Shown here: one piece after another, positions 26,448-34,283 of the stretch
How the letters are laid out: the number at the start of each line of letters is the position of its first letter
How positions within the stretch are numbered: position 1 is the first letter of the stretch
DNA from: Hahella chejuensis KCTC 2396
GTDB lineage: Bacteria > Pseudomonadota > Gammaproteobacteria > Pseudomonadales > Oleiphilaceae
NCBI RefSeq assembly: GCF_000012985.1
Contig: NC_007645.1
Location: 6,995,001 to 7,059,000, forward strand
Direction: 5' to 3'
Length of the DNA stretch: 64,000 nucleotides
Made by a program: the position numbers and the translations under genes
Notes under the pieces: model-generated
The model's input: only the letters and a program-made list of their open reading frames with translations
What the model was told of the DNA's origin: nothing
Database searches by the model: none

Positions 26448-27449
26448 CTAGGACTTTTCTTTGAAGGCTTTGTTGTTGGCCCAGGTCATCATCGCAATGA
26501 TCAGGAACAACAGCCAGGCGACTGCGGACGCCGTGCCGAAATCGCTTTCGATATAGGCGGTGGCGTACATGTGCATCGCCGCCGTCTTACCCGCCTGATC
26601 GGGCCCGCCGATACTGGTTCCGCCCGGTCCCAGACCGCCGGTGAGAATAAAGGGCTCTTCAAACAACTGCAGGTTGCCGATGATGCTGAGGGTAATCGCC
26701 AGAAACATCATGGGCCGCAGCAACGGCACGGTGATATGCCAGAACTGCTGGCGGCGACTGGCGCCGTCGATGCTCGCGGCTTCATACAGATCTTTGGGAA
26801 TGGTCTGCAGTGCGGACAGATACAACACCGTGTTCCAGCCCACGTAACGCCACCAGACCACGAATGAGATCACCCACTTGGTGTAACCGGGGTCGTTCCA
26901 GTCGATGTTCTCCGTTGGAAACACCCAGCTCAGAGGCCTGAGGCCGGCGACTTCCCACTGCCCCATTTGAGTCAGCAGCACATTGATCAGCCCATAGTCG
27001 CGAGAGAATAGCGACGTAAACACCAGGGAAATGGCCACCGTGGAGGTGATAAACGGCAGGAAGTACAACCCGACTACCGCATTGCGCCAGCGCGACAACC
27101 GGGTGTGCAGGAAAAACGCCAGCGGTATCGCCGCGAGGTGTTGGGGAACCCCACTCACCAGCGCGATCCAGAAGGTGTTGTAGAGCGACTTGTGAAACCA
27201 GTCGTCCGTGAGCACGAACGTGAAGTTCTCGAAGCCGACCCATTTCATGCCGCCCAAACCCGTGGACGGGTCCCAGTAATGAAAAGACAGATAGATCGTA
27301 AACAGCAACGGAAACAATCCGAACACTGCGAACAGAATGAAAAACGGACTGATAAACACATAAGGCGCCGTTTTACGGGTCAACCAACTGCGTCTGGCTT
27401 TGACTGGCGCCGCCGCTGGCGTCTCCCGCCGCTCCATAACCGCCGACAT
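26448..27449 (-). CDS. carbohydrate ABC transporter permease (MalF type)
   Basis: This 333-residue permease has a cytoplasmic N-terminus, then six or more helices beginning APYVFISPFFILFAVFGLFPLLF. The EAA motif is DLYEAASIDGASRRQQFWHITVPLLRP. GGAGG eight bases upstream of the ATG supports the start. It forms the heterodimeric channel with the MalG-type protein downstream. A hairpin separates it from the binding-protein gene. Confidence 0.92.
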   Translation of the reverse strand: MSAVMERRETPAAAPVKARRSWLTRKTAPYVFISPFFILFAVFGLFPLLFTIYLSFHYWDPSTGLGGMKWVGFENFTFVLTDDWFHKSLYNTFWIALVSGVPQHLAAIPLAFFLHTRLSRWRNAVVGLYFLPFITSTVAISLVFTSLFSRDYGLINVLLTQMGQWEVAGLRPLSWVFPTENIDWNDPGYTKWVISFVVWWRYVGWNTVLYLSALQTIPKDLYEAASIDGASRRQQFWHITVPLLRPMMFLAITLSIIGNLQLFEEPFILTGGLGPGGTSIGGPDQAGKTAAMHMYATAYIESDFGTASAVAWLLFLIIAMMTWANNKAFKEKS

Positions 27450-27500
27450 TACCGGGCCTCCACTAAGTCTGATAGGGACTCTCGTTGTTCGCGTATCTCA

Positions 27501-27520
27501 GGTCCGCTTAATAGCGGACC
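27501..27520 (-). terminator. intra-operon stem-loop at the end of the binding-protein gene
   Basis: GGTCCGCT-TAAT-AGCGGACC is a perfect 8-base-pair hairpin that includes the binding-protein stop codon. There is no T-run. It probably protects the upstream mRNA or attenuates read-through, giving more binding protein than permease. Confidence 0.55.
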
Positions 27521-28746
27521 CGGCGTTTGATGAGCTTATGCGCATCCGCCAGCGCTTCCTTGATATCCTTGTCGTGCAGCAGCACCTTATCCAACTCGGC
27601 GTTGACGATCTCATCGGCGATCGTGTCGTACTTGTTCACCGTAATGGCGGGAATGCGATCCGCCGCTTCTTTCCACTGAACGCGGGCCTTTTGTCCGCCC
27701 AGAAACTCAATGGGCTGCTGCAGAAACTGATCATTCTGCGCCGTGACCAGGGCGGGAAACGCGTCCAGCTTGTGGAACGCCTCCAACTGCATGCTTTTGT
27801 TCAAAGCCAGGAAGCGGATAAATTCCCACGCCTCTTCTTTGTGCTGCGCTTTGGCGGGGATGGCGTAAAAGGAGCCGCCCCAACTGGCGTAGACATTGTC
27901 GGGCAGTTGCTTGCTGCGCCACAGCCCGGCGGATTCCGGCGCAATCCAGTTGGCGAGATGCCCCGCCACCCAGGACCCCATCATCTGCGTGGCGATCCGG
28001 CCCCGTCGCAGCCCTTCGGTCCACTCACTGGTCCAGGCTTTGACCTTGGCGTCGATGCCGGCGTCACGCGCCGCTTTCGCCACCTTGAACGCTTTCTCGA
28101 AGCGCGGACTGGTCACCAGTGAGTGGTTGTCCTTGTCAAAAAAAACGCCTTCGCCGTCCTCAAGGTCCGAACGGATGATGATGTCTTTCAGGTCGCCGGC
28201 GTGCGCCACCATGTACGCGCCGGTTTTTTCCTTCACTTTTTTACCGGCGTCGATAAAGGCCTCCCAATTTTTTGAGAAAGCGCTTTCATCCACTTCCGCC
28301 TTTTGTAGCAGGTCCTGACGATAAAACAAAGCGCCCGGTCCGATATCCACGGGAATCGCCGCCAGATTGCCGCCTCCGCCGGTGGCCTGCGGAAGGGTGA
28401 ACTTGGCGAACTGATCCTGATATTGCATGGCGTTGTAGGGGGGCTTGGACAAATCCTCAATGCCGCCGGAAGCAGCGAATTTGCCGATGAATCCGACTTC
28501 CACCGCCATAACGTCAGGCAGGTTGGAGCCGGTGGCGAGAGAGGTGGTCATCGCACTGTGGTGATCGCCGAACGCCAGACTGACCAGCTTGATCTCCACG
28601 TCGGGATGCGCTTCCTGGAATAAGGGGATGGCGGCTTTAACGCCTCTGTCCAGATCTGGAAATGAAGCCACTTCCAGAGTCACGGTTTGCGCGGCGACGC
28701 TTCCCGACATGGCCGCGCTCAACAGAAGAGCATGCATGATCTTCAT
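27508..28746 (-). CDS. extracellular sugar-binding protein, family 1 (CUT1 importer)
   Basis: This 412-residue periplasmic protein starts at ATG 28746 behind AGGAG; the frame is open 22 codons further but lacks a signal-like start. The signal peptide MKIMHALLLSAAMSGSVAA precedes a family-1 solute-binding fold (FPDLDRGVKAAIPLFQEAHPDVEIKLV, LPDVMAVEVGFIGKFA, SWGGSFYAIPAKAQHKEEAWEFIRFL). It delivers its sugar to the MalF/MalG/UgpC-type importer encoded behind it. With the GH1 gene in the same operon, a cello-oligosaccharide or other beta-glucoside is likely. Transcription starts at a sigma-70 promoter carrying a LacI-type operator. Confidence 0.92.
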   Translation of the reverse strand: MKIMHALLLSAAMSGSVAAQTVTLEVASFPDLDRGVKAAIPLFQEAHPDVEIKLVSLAFGDHHSAMTTSLATGSNLPDVMAVEVGFIGKFAASGGIEDLSKPPYNAMQYQDQFAKFTLPQATGGGGNLAAIPVDIGPGALFYRQDLLQKAEVDESAFSKNWEAFIDAGKKVKEKTGAYMVAHAGDLKDIIIRSDLEDGEGVFFDKDNHSLVTSPRFEKAFKVAKAARDAGIDAKVKAWTSEWTEGLRRGRIATQMMGSWVAGHLANWIAPESAGLWRSKQLPDNVYASWGGSFYAIPAKAQHKEEAWEFIRFLALNKSMQLEAFHKLDAFPALVTAQNDQFLQQPIEFLGGQKARVQWKEAADRIPAITVNKYDTIADEIVNAELDKVLLHDKDIKEALADAHKLIKRRVRY

Positions 28747-28841
28747 CTTATTATTCTCCTGGGCCGGAGCCCTTACATCGAGGTTGGTTTTTGTGCTTAT
28801 TCTATTCATCAATGCGCTGTGTTATTTTGACAAAAACGTAA

Positions 28842-28855
28842 TGAAAACGTTTTCA
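28842..28855 (-). promoter_or_regulatory. LacI-family operator of the beta-glucoside operon
   Basis: TGAAAACGTTTTCA is a perfect 14-base palindrome with the central CG of LacI-family sites. It lies at about +6 to +19 of the predicted transcript, where bound repressor would block the polymerase. Confidence 0.75.
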
Positions 28856-28866
28856 AACACAGCAAT

Positions 28867-28896
28867 TTTATAACGTCGCGCAAATACGCTTGTCAA
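28867..28896 (-). promoter_or_regulatory. sigma-70 promoter of the beta-glucoside operon
   Basis: On the minus strand TTGACA (28896-28891), an 18-base spacer and TATAAA (28872-28867) precede the binding-protein gene, with start expected near 28860. Confidence 0.7.
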
Positions 28897-29066
28897 TAAA
28901 AAAATGAAAATATCCGGAAATTTCATTTATTATCAGAACCGTACGAGCACACGCCGGGAACGAATCCGTTCTTATACGATTCAGCGGCCGCATGCGAAGT
29001 GAAGAGTGGCGTATGCGCATATCTTCCAGGGGATGACAGGATTTCGACGGGCTATGGGAGTTTAGC

Positions 29067-30119
29067 TTGGAACAGACAATCAGAAAAAACGCAGTAAAGA
29101 AGAAGCGACTCGGCGCACAGCCGGCGGCCTCCACCGTCACCGAAGTGGCGAAACGGGCGGGGGTATCCGTCAGCACCGTTTCCCGTATTCTCAATGGCAC
29201 GGCCCGGGTGTCCGACGACAAACGCAGATCCGTGGAGCGGGCGATTGAAGACCTGAACTTCAAGCCTAACGTCCTGGCGCAGAGCCTCAAGAGCGGCCAG
29301 TCGATGACCATTGGCGTCATTACCCAGGCGGTGGAAAGCCCGTTCTTCAACGAGTTGCTCAAAGGCATCGAAGAAGGCCTGCAAGGCTCCGGCTACGCGT
29401 CTCTGATGGCCAGCGGCCACTGGAACAGCCAGAGCGAGATCGAGCGCATCCGTCTGCTGATTGCGCGCCGGGTGGACGGCATCATTCTGCTGACCGGCAA
29501 TCTCAATAACGAACAGATACTGGACCTCGCCACACAAACCCCTATTGTCGCCGTCGGCCATAACGCGCATTCGGAAAACGCCGCCTCCATCTTTATCGAC
29601 AGTCGCATGGGCGGTTATCTGGCGACCAAACATCTTATTTCGCTCGGCCATCGCAGAATCGCTCATATCCAGGGTCCGCAGGAACAAAACGACGCCAGCA
29701 ACCGACTGCATGGCTATAAGATGGCGCTGGAAGAAGCCGGCATCGCCTTTGATGAGGATTTGCTGGCGCAAGGCGACTTTATCGAGCCCGGCGGCCTGAT
29801 GGCGATGAACCGGCTGCTCGACAAAGGGGTTTCTTTCAGCGCCGTCTTCTGCGCCAATGACCAGACCGCCTACGGCGCCCGACTGGCGCTGTATCGCCGC
29901 GGCCTTCGCGTGCCTGAAGATATGTCTCTGATCGGTTTCGACGATCTGCCCATGTCGTCTTACACCACCCCTCCCCTCACCACGATCCGGCAACCGGTCT
30001 ACGAAGTCGGGCAAACAGCGGCGAAGCGCCTGCTGCGCCTGATTCGCGGCGAAGGAGCGGAGTCCGTCAATCTGAATGTGGAGCTGGTGATAAGAGAGTC
30101 CACGCGTCGCCTGGGCTAA
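29067..30119 (+). CDS. LacI family transcriptional regulator 2
   Basis: This 350-residue regulator uses TTG 29067, preceded by GGGAG six bases away; the ATG at 29054 meets a stop at once. The HTH STVTEVAKRAGVSVSTVSRILNG and hinge NVLAQSLKSGQSMTIG are clear, followed by the effector domain (ARRVDGIILLTG, GGYLATKHLISLGHRRIAHI, GFDDLPMSSYTTPPLTTIRQ). It diverges from the beta-glucoside operon across a 320-base gap that contains the TGAAAACGTTTTCA operator, so it is the best candidate to bind that site. Confidence 0.9.
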   Translation: MEQTIRKNAVKKKRLGAQPAASTVTEVAKRAGVSVSTVSRILNGTARVSDDKRRSVERAIEDLNFKPNVLAQSLKSGQSMTIGVITQAVESPFFNELLKGIEEGLQGSGYASLMASGHWNSQSEIERIRLLIARRVDGIILLTGNLNNEQILDLATQTPIVAVGHNAHSENAASIFIDSRMGGYLATKHLISLGHRRIAHIQGPQEQNDASNRLHGYKMALEEAGIAFDEDLLAQGDFIEPGGLMAMNRLLDKGVSFSAVFCANDQTAYGARLALYRRGLRVPEDMSLIGFDDLPMSSYTTPPLTTIRQPVYEVGQTAAKRLLRLIRGEGAESVNLNVELVIRESTRRLG

Positions 30120-30142
30120 AACCAAAGCGACGCGTGATGGCG

Positions 30143-31159
30143 TTACAGCTCGAACTCATTAAGATAATTGTCCCGCCACAGCGCCGACATCATCCCTTGA
30201 TCGACATTGCCGCCGGTCAGGATCACCAACAGGCGCTTCTTGCCGCTGCGGCCTTTCAGCCACTGGCGCACCGCGTCCATGGTCATGGCGCTGGTGGGTT
30301 CGATATGCAGCTTGAGCAAATGGGTCAACCATTGTGTCCAGAACGCAATGCGTTGCTCTTCTACTTCATACAGGGCGTCCAGGCGCCGAATATATTCAAA
30401 GGTGATGTCCCCCACCGCCAGGGTTCTGGCGCCGTCGGCCAGAGTATCCGGAGTGGCGCTCAGGCAGTGAATCCTGTTTTCCCGCAGAGAAATCGCCGCA
30501 TCATTGGCCTGTAGCGGCTCCGCCGCGATCATCTCCGCCTTGGGCGCCAGCGCGCGCGTCGCAATCAATGTGCCGGAAACCAGTCCGCCGCCGCCGCAGG
30601 GCGCAAACACCGCGTCCACTTCCCCCAGTTCATGTAACGCCTCATAGGCCGCTGTGCCCTGGCCGCAAATGACCTGCTCATGGTTGTAGGGGGGAATCCA
30701 GTACACGCCGGGGTCCTTGGCCGCTTCCAGCACTCGCTCATCCACTTCCGCACGGGTCGCGCACAAGACGACTTCCGCGCCGTAGGACTCGGTGGCGCGA
30801 GCCTTAACGCGGGACACGTTCTCCGGCATAAAAATGGTTGAGGGGATATCAAACAAGCTCGACGCCCAGGCCACCGCCTGAGCATGGTTGCCGGAGCTGT
30901 TGGCGATGATGCGCTCCGGTCTGCGACCGTTCTCCAGCAGCCAGCGCACCGTGTTGCAGCCGCCGCGGGCTTTGAATGCGCCCACTTTCTGCAGGCATTC
31001 AGCTTTGAAATAAACCTCATGTCCCAGCCACTGGTTCAGCAAAGACGAGCTGACTAACGGCGTTTCCAGGGTATACCCGTGTATTCTGCGTTTGGCCTGC
31101 GCAATGTCTGCGATACCCAAAGTTCGATCATGCTCTAACGTCGTCACTATCCAGTCCAC
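30143..31159 (-). CDS. PLP-dependent threonine/serine dehydratase or serine racemase-like enzyme
   Basis: This 338-residue fold-type II PLP enzyme has the Schiff-base lysine in VGAFKARGGCNT, the cofactor loop NSSGNHAQAVAWA and the phosphate-binding tetraglycine CGGGGLVSG. It begins DIAQAKRRIHGYTLETPLVSS like the IlvA/TdcB and serine racemase group but lacks the C-terminal ACT regulatory domain of biosynthetic IlvA. Likely reactions are deamination of L-threonine or L-serine to 2-oxo acids or serine racemisation. It is convergent with LacI 2 and not part of the sugar operon. Confidence 0.85.
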   Translation of the reverse strand: MDWIVTTLEHDRTLGIADIAQAKRRIHGYTLETPLVSSSLLNQWLGHEVYFKAECLQKVGAFKARGGCNTVRWLLENGRRPERIIANSSGNHAQAVAWASSLFDIPSTIFMPENVSRVKARATESYGAEVVLCATRAEVDERVLEAAKDPGVYWIPPYNHEQVICGQGTAAYEALHELGEVDAVFAPCGGGGLVSGTLIATRALAPKAEMIAAEPLQANDAAISLRENRIHCLSATPDTLADGARTLAVGDITFEYIRRLDALYEVEEQRIAFWTQWLTHLLKLHIEPTSAMTMDAVRQWLKGRSGKKRLLVILTGGNVDQGMMSALWRDNYLNEFEL

Positions 31160-31454
31160 CCTAAATCAGCATTACTGTTTATTCCTATTAATCAGGCAGA
31201 CAAATAGCTTCCTTCTATTTGTCTGCAACGACAGGGCCGGCACAGGTCAGGCCCTGTTTCCCGCGGCTGGCCGCCGCGCAGGCGCATCCATGCGCCTGGT
31301 TCCGGTTTGTACGTTCTGATACAAAACCGAGACAGAGCTCTACATGGCCAGCCACTTAAATAGCCCCGCCGGCGGGCGCCAGCATCCGCTGTCGCCCCAT
31401 CAAATTAGCTTACGCCGGGAAAAGCGTAAATCTGTTTTTATAGTGGAGTTTGCT
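31160..31454. other. intergenic region upstream of the GlyGly-CTERM protease
   Basis: No gene is supported. AGGCGCATCCATGCGCCT (31280-31297) is a compact stem-loop, and CGGTTTGTA ... TACAAAACCG (31303-31329) is an imperfect inverted repeat about 125 bases before the protease start; either may be regulatory. Confidence 0.35.
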
Positions 31455-33038
31455 ATGAGTCCTCAAAGAGTTCTAACTCTGAGCGCAACGCTTGGGCTAA
31501 TCGCCCTGTCCCATAACGCAATCGCAATCGATCCTGTCACGTCCCGAATTATCGGCGGAGATCAGTCCCCAAACGGCTACCCTTGGATGCTATCCATGCA
31601 ATCCCAAGATGAAGGCGACCATTTCTGCGGCGCCAGTCTGATAGCAGAGCGCTGGGCCCTGTCCGCGGCGCATTGTATTGAAGACGAGCCCGCCGATTCC
31701 GTTTTCGTCGTCGCCGGCGATTTCGACCTTAATAAGCAAGACGCAGGACAGCAACGGGTGGGCGTAAAGCGCTTTGTTCACGCTGTGGGCGAACCTTATG
31801 GCGATTTGATGCTGCTGGAACTGAAAGAGTCGATCAAGCATCCAACTCTTCCTCTGGCGGATGAAGACGCCATGGCCACACTGGCTCCCAATACTCCTTT
31901 TAAAGTCATGGGCTGGGGCAATATGTCCGCCGATGGTTTTGACTACCCTGAAAGATTGCAGCAGACAGAAGTGCCTTTTTATGATCAAGCCGATTGCGCC
32001 AGCGCCTATAACGCCATCGGTATAGACATCGACAACACCATGATGTGCGCCGGTTACCCGCTGGGGGGAAAAGACACCTGCGACGGCGACAGCGGCGGTC
32101 CAATGCTCTGGAACAACAATGGCGTACTGACCCAGGTTGGCGTGGTCAGTTTTGGCGAAGGCTGCGCACAGCCTGGCTTCCCAGGCGTTTATGCCCGCGT
32201 CGCCACCTTTAACGAATGGATTAAAGAACAAATGGCGCAGGCGGAAGGACTTTCCATCAGCCAGACAGACTTCAAATTGATCAGCGCCGACTACAAGATG
32301 CAGCGTCCGCTCACGCTGACCAATAACAGTAAGCAAGACATGGTAGTGCAAGGCTTGGCGCTGACTGGCGACAGCGGCTACCAGATCGACGCTGCCTCCT
32401 GTGACAACGCTCTGTTGAAACCCGGCGCCTCCTGTACTTTGAACCTGACGGCGCAGTTCGCGGAAACAGGACGAAAAACAGCAACCCTGACAGCCAGCAG
32501 CACGGATAGCAGCCACCCGAACTGGATCTACGTGTTTTCAGTCCAAGCCATCAATAAAGCTGACTTCACATTAGGCCAGAACACTGAGTTCGCCTGGGGT
32601 CAGGCTGCAGATGGCGAGTGGACGCAACGCGTCGACGGCGGCAAAAAGAGCCTGAGCGCAGAATTAGGCGTTGATAAAGATAACGCCGTTCTACTGACGC
32701 AGTTCAGCGGAAAAGGCGTTTTCAGCTTCGAATGGAAGATTGATAATGGCGAAGCGGACGACCTCTATCTCTACATTGATGGTAAACGCATCTTTGACGC
32801 CAAAGCCGGCGGCGAATTCAAGAAGTTCAAATATAAACTGGGAGAAGGTCAACATAGTGTTTACTGGGTGCTTCAGGACAACTCCGATGGCGTCGACGGC
32901 AAGTTTAAGCGCGCTCACGTTCGCTCTGTCGCCCTGAACGCCAAAGCTGAGAAAAAGGACAACGGCGGAGGCGGCGCATTCGGCTTCCTGTTACCAGTTC
33001 TGGGCCTACTGTGGTTGGCGCGTCGTCGCCTGGGCTGA
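31455..33038 (+). CDS. secreted trypsin-like serine protease with GlyGly-CTERM tail
   Basis: This 527-residue exported protease starts at ATG 31455 with TGGAG upstream; the longer frame lacks a signal peptide. After the signal (MSPQRVLTLSATLGLIALS...) an RIIGGDQSPNGYPW activation site opens a chymotrypsin-fold domain with His in SAAHC, Asp in GDLMLLEL and Ser in GDSGGP. The Asp six residues before the Ser (KDTCDGDS) predicts trypsin specificity for Lys/Arg. Two beta domains follow (from about residues 265 and 370). The C-terminus is a GlyGly-CTERM signal: NGGGGAFGFLLPVLGLLWLA then RRRLG, the substrate tag of rhombosortase, often linked to type II secretion. No rhombosortase is in the window. 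Confidence 0.92.
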   Translation: MSPQRVLTLSATLGLIALSHNAIAIDPVTSRIIGGDQSPNGYPWMLSMQSQDEGDHFCGASLIAERWALSAAHCIEDEPADSVFVVAGDFDLNKQDAGQQRVGVKRFVHAVGEPYGDLMLLELKESIKHPTLPLADEDAMATLAPNTPFKVMGWGNMSADGFDYPERLQQTEVPFYDQADCASAYNAIGIDIDNTMMCAGYPLGGKDTCDGDSGGPMLWNNNGVLTQVGVVSFGEGCAQPGFPGVYARVATFNEWIKEQMAQAEGLSISQTDFKLISADYKMQRPLTLTNNSKQDMVVQGLALTGDSGYQIDAASCDNALLKPGASCTLNLTAQFAETGRKTATLTASSTDSSHPNWIYVFSVQAINKADFTLGQNTEFAWGQAADGEWTQRVDGGKKSLSAELGVDKDNAVLLTQFSGKGVFSFEWKIDNGEADDLYLYIDGKRIFDAKAGGEFKKFKYKLGEGQHSVYWVLQDNSDGVDGKFKRAHVRSVALNAKAEKKDNGGGGAFGFLLPVLGLLWLARRRLG

Positions 33039-33076
33039 AATCAAAAATATCCCGGTTAATGCAGGAGGTCGCCGCA

Positions 33077-33469
33077 ATGAGCGATTACACTAATCACCTT
33101 AGATCCAATGCGCGCAACAGTGGGCTCGCCCTGGGACTGGCGCTGTGCCTGACATCCACACAGGGACATGCTGAGAACGCGGAGACGCCGCAAGTGAGCG
33201 TCCCTCTCAGTCGCCCCGCTGTGCTGCAATCCGTGTCAATTCAGCAGGACCAGCTGACTTTCTCAGTCAAGAGCACCGGCTGTACCCGACGCGACGATTT
33301 CAGGCTGCTGTGGGACGGTCCCGACCTCACGGTAATACGCCTGAAACCGGACTTGTGCCGTAAAAAAGCCCATTGGGCGACCTTTTCCCTCCCTTTGACT
33401 GACCCGAGGCTGCGGGAATGGGAAACCCTGTATATCAATAACCCACTGGTGGTTAAGTCCGGGAACTGA
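33077..33469 (+). CDS. small exported protein of unknown function
   Basis: This 130-residue protein starts at ATG 33077 behind AGGAGGT, an excellent site; a longer frame overlapping the protease is rejected. It has a signal peptide (GLALGLALCLTSTQGHA). The mature part holds two cysteines (STGCTRRDDF and PDLCRKKA) that may form a disulfide, and strand-like stretches LTFSVKSTGC, DLTVIRLKP and ATFSLPL, suggesting a small beta sandwich. I do not recognise a family. It follows the protease by 38 bases and precedes the two-component genes by 83, so a shared transcript is possible. Confidence 0.7.
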   Translation: MSDYTNHLRSNARNSGLALGLALCLTSTQGHAENAETPQVSVPLSRPAVLQSVSIQQDQLTFSVKSTGCTRRDDFRLLWDGPDLTVIRLKPDLCRKKAHWATFSLPLTDPRLREWETLYINNPLVVKSGN

Positions 33470-33552
33470 CCCGGCTGGAGCGCGCCACAGTCCGAGGCGC
33501 TCCGGACCTTCCCCCCAAGTCGCTGATGTAAATGGAAAATACGAGGCTGAAG

Positions 33553-34281
33553 ATGACTGAACGGCTATTGCTGGTGGATGACGACAAAGGCTTAACCCGG
33601 CTAATCAAGCAATTTCTGGAGCAGAATGGCTATCCCGTGAAAGTCATTCACGATGGAGAATCCGCCGTCTCCTGGCTGGAGCGAAACCAACCGCAGTTAA
33701 TTATTTTGGATGTAATGCTTCCAGGTATGGATGGCCTGTCTGTCTGTCGTGAAGTCAGAAAACACTATAAAGGCCCGATCATCATGCTCACGTCGTTGGA
33801 CGATGACATCGACGAAGTCGCCGGACTGGAAGTCGGCGCTGACGATTATCTGGCCAAGCCGGTCAAATCCAGAGTACTGCTGGCGCATATCCGTGCGCAG
33901 CTACGCCGGGTGGAAACCTACTCCGCCAATGACAGCGACGCCCCCGCTACTCAGGAAAACGGGGTTATTCGTATCGGAGAACTGGTTATCAACTCCAACG
34001 CCCGTACGGTCGTCAAAGCCGGAGTCGCGATTGACTTCACCACGGCGGAATTCAATCTTCTGTATTACCTCGCTCGTCAGGCAGGTTCAGTCATTTCCCG
34101 GGACCTGGTGTATCGGGAGATTTTCAATCTGGAATATGACGGTCTCGACCGCTCCATCGATCTGCGCGTTTCGCGCATTCGCAAACGCCTGGGCGACGAC
34201 CCCAAGCAGCCGCGCCTTATCAAAACTATCCGGGGTGAAGGCTATTTGTTTGTAGACAATGCTGACAACGGGGAGACTTGA
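33553..34281 (+). CDS. OmpR/PhoB-family response regulator
   Basis: This 242-residue regulator starts at ATG 33553 with GAGG six bases upstream. The receiver domain has the acidic pair LLVDDDKG, phosphoacceptor Asp in LIILDVMLPGMDG and Lys in DYLAKPVKS. The C-terminal winged helix (about residues 140-237) ends with RLIKTIRGEGYLF. It is coupled to the histidine kinase gene that starts three bases after its stop. Targets are unknown; adjacent exported enzymes suggest an envelope or nutrient stimulus. Confidence 0.93.
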   Translation: MTERLLLVDDDKGLTRLIKQFLEQNGYPVKVIHDGESAVSWLERNQPQLIILDVMLPGMDGLSVCREVRKHYKGPIIMLTSLDDDIDEVAGLEVGADDYLAKPVKSRVLLAHIRAQLRRVETYSANDSDAPATQENGVIRIGELVINSNARTVVKAGVAIDFTTAEFNLLYYLARQAGSVISRDLVYREIFNLEYDGLDRSIDLRVSRIRKRLGDDPKQPRLIKTIRGEGYLFVDNADNGET

Positions 34282-34283
34282 GC

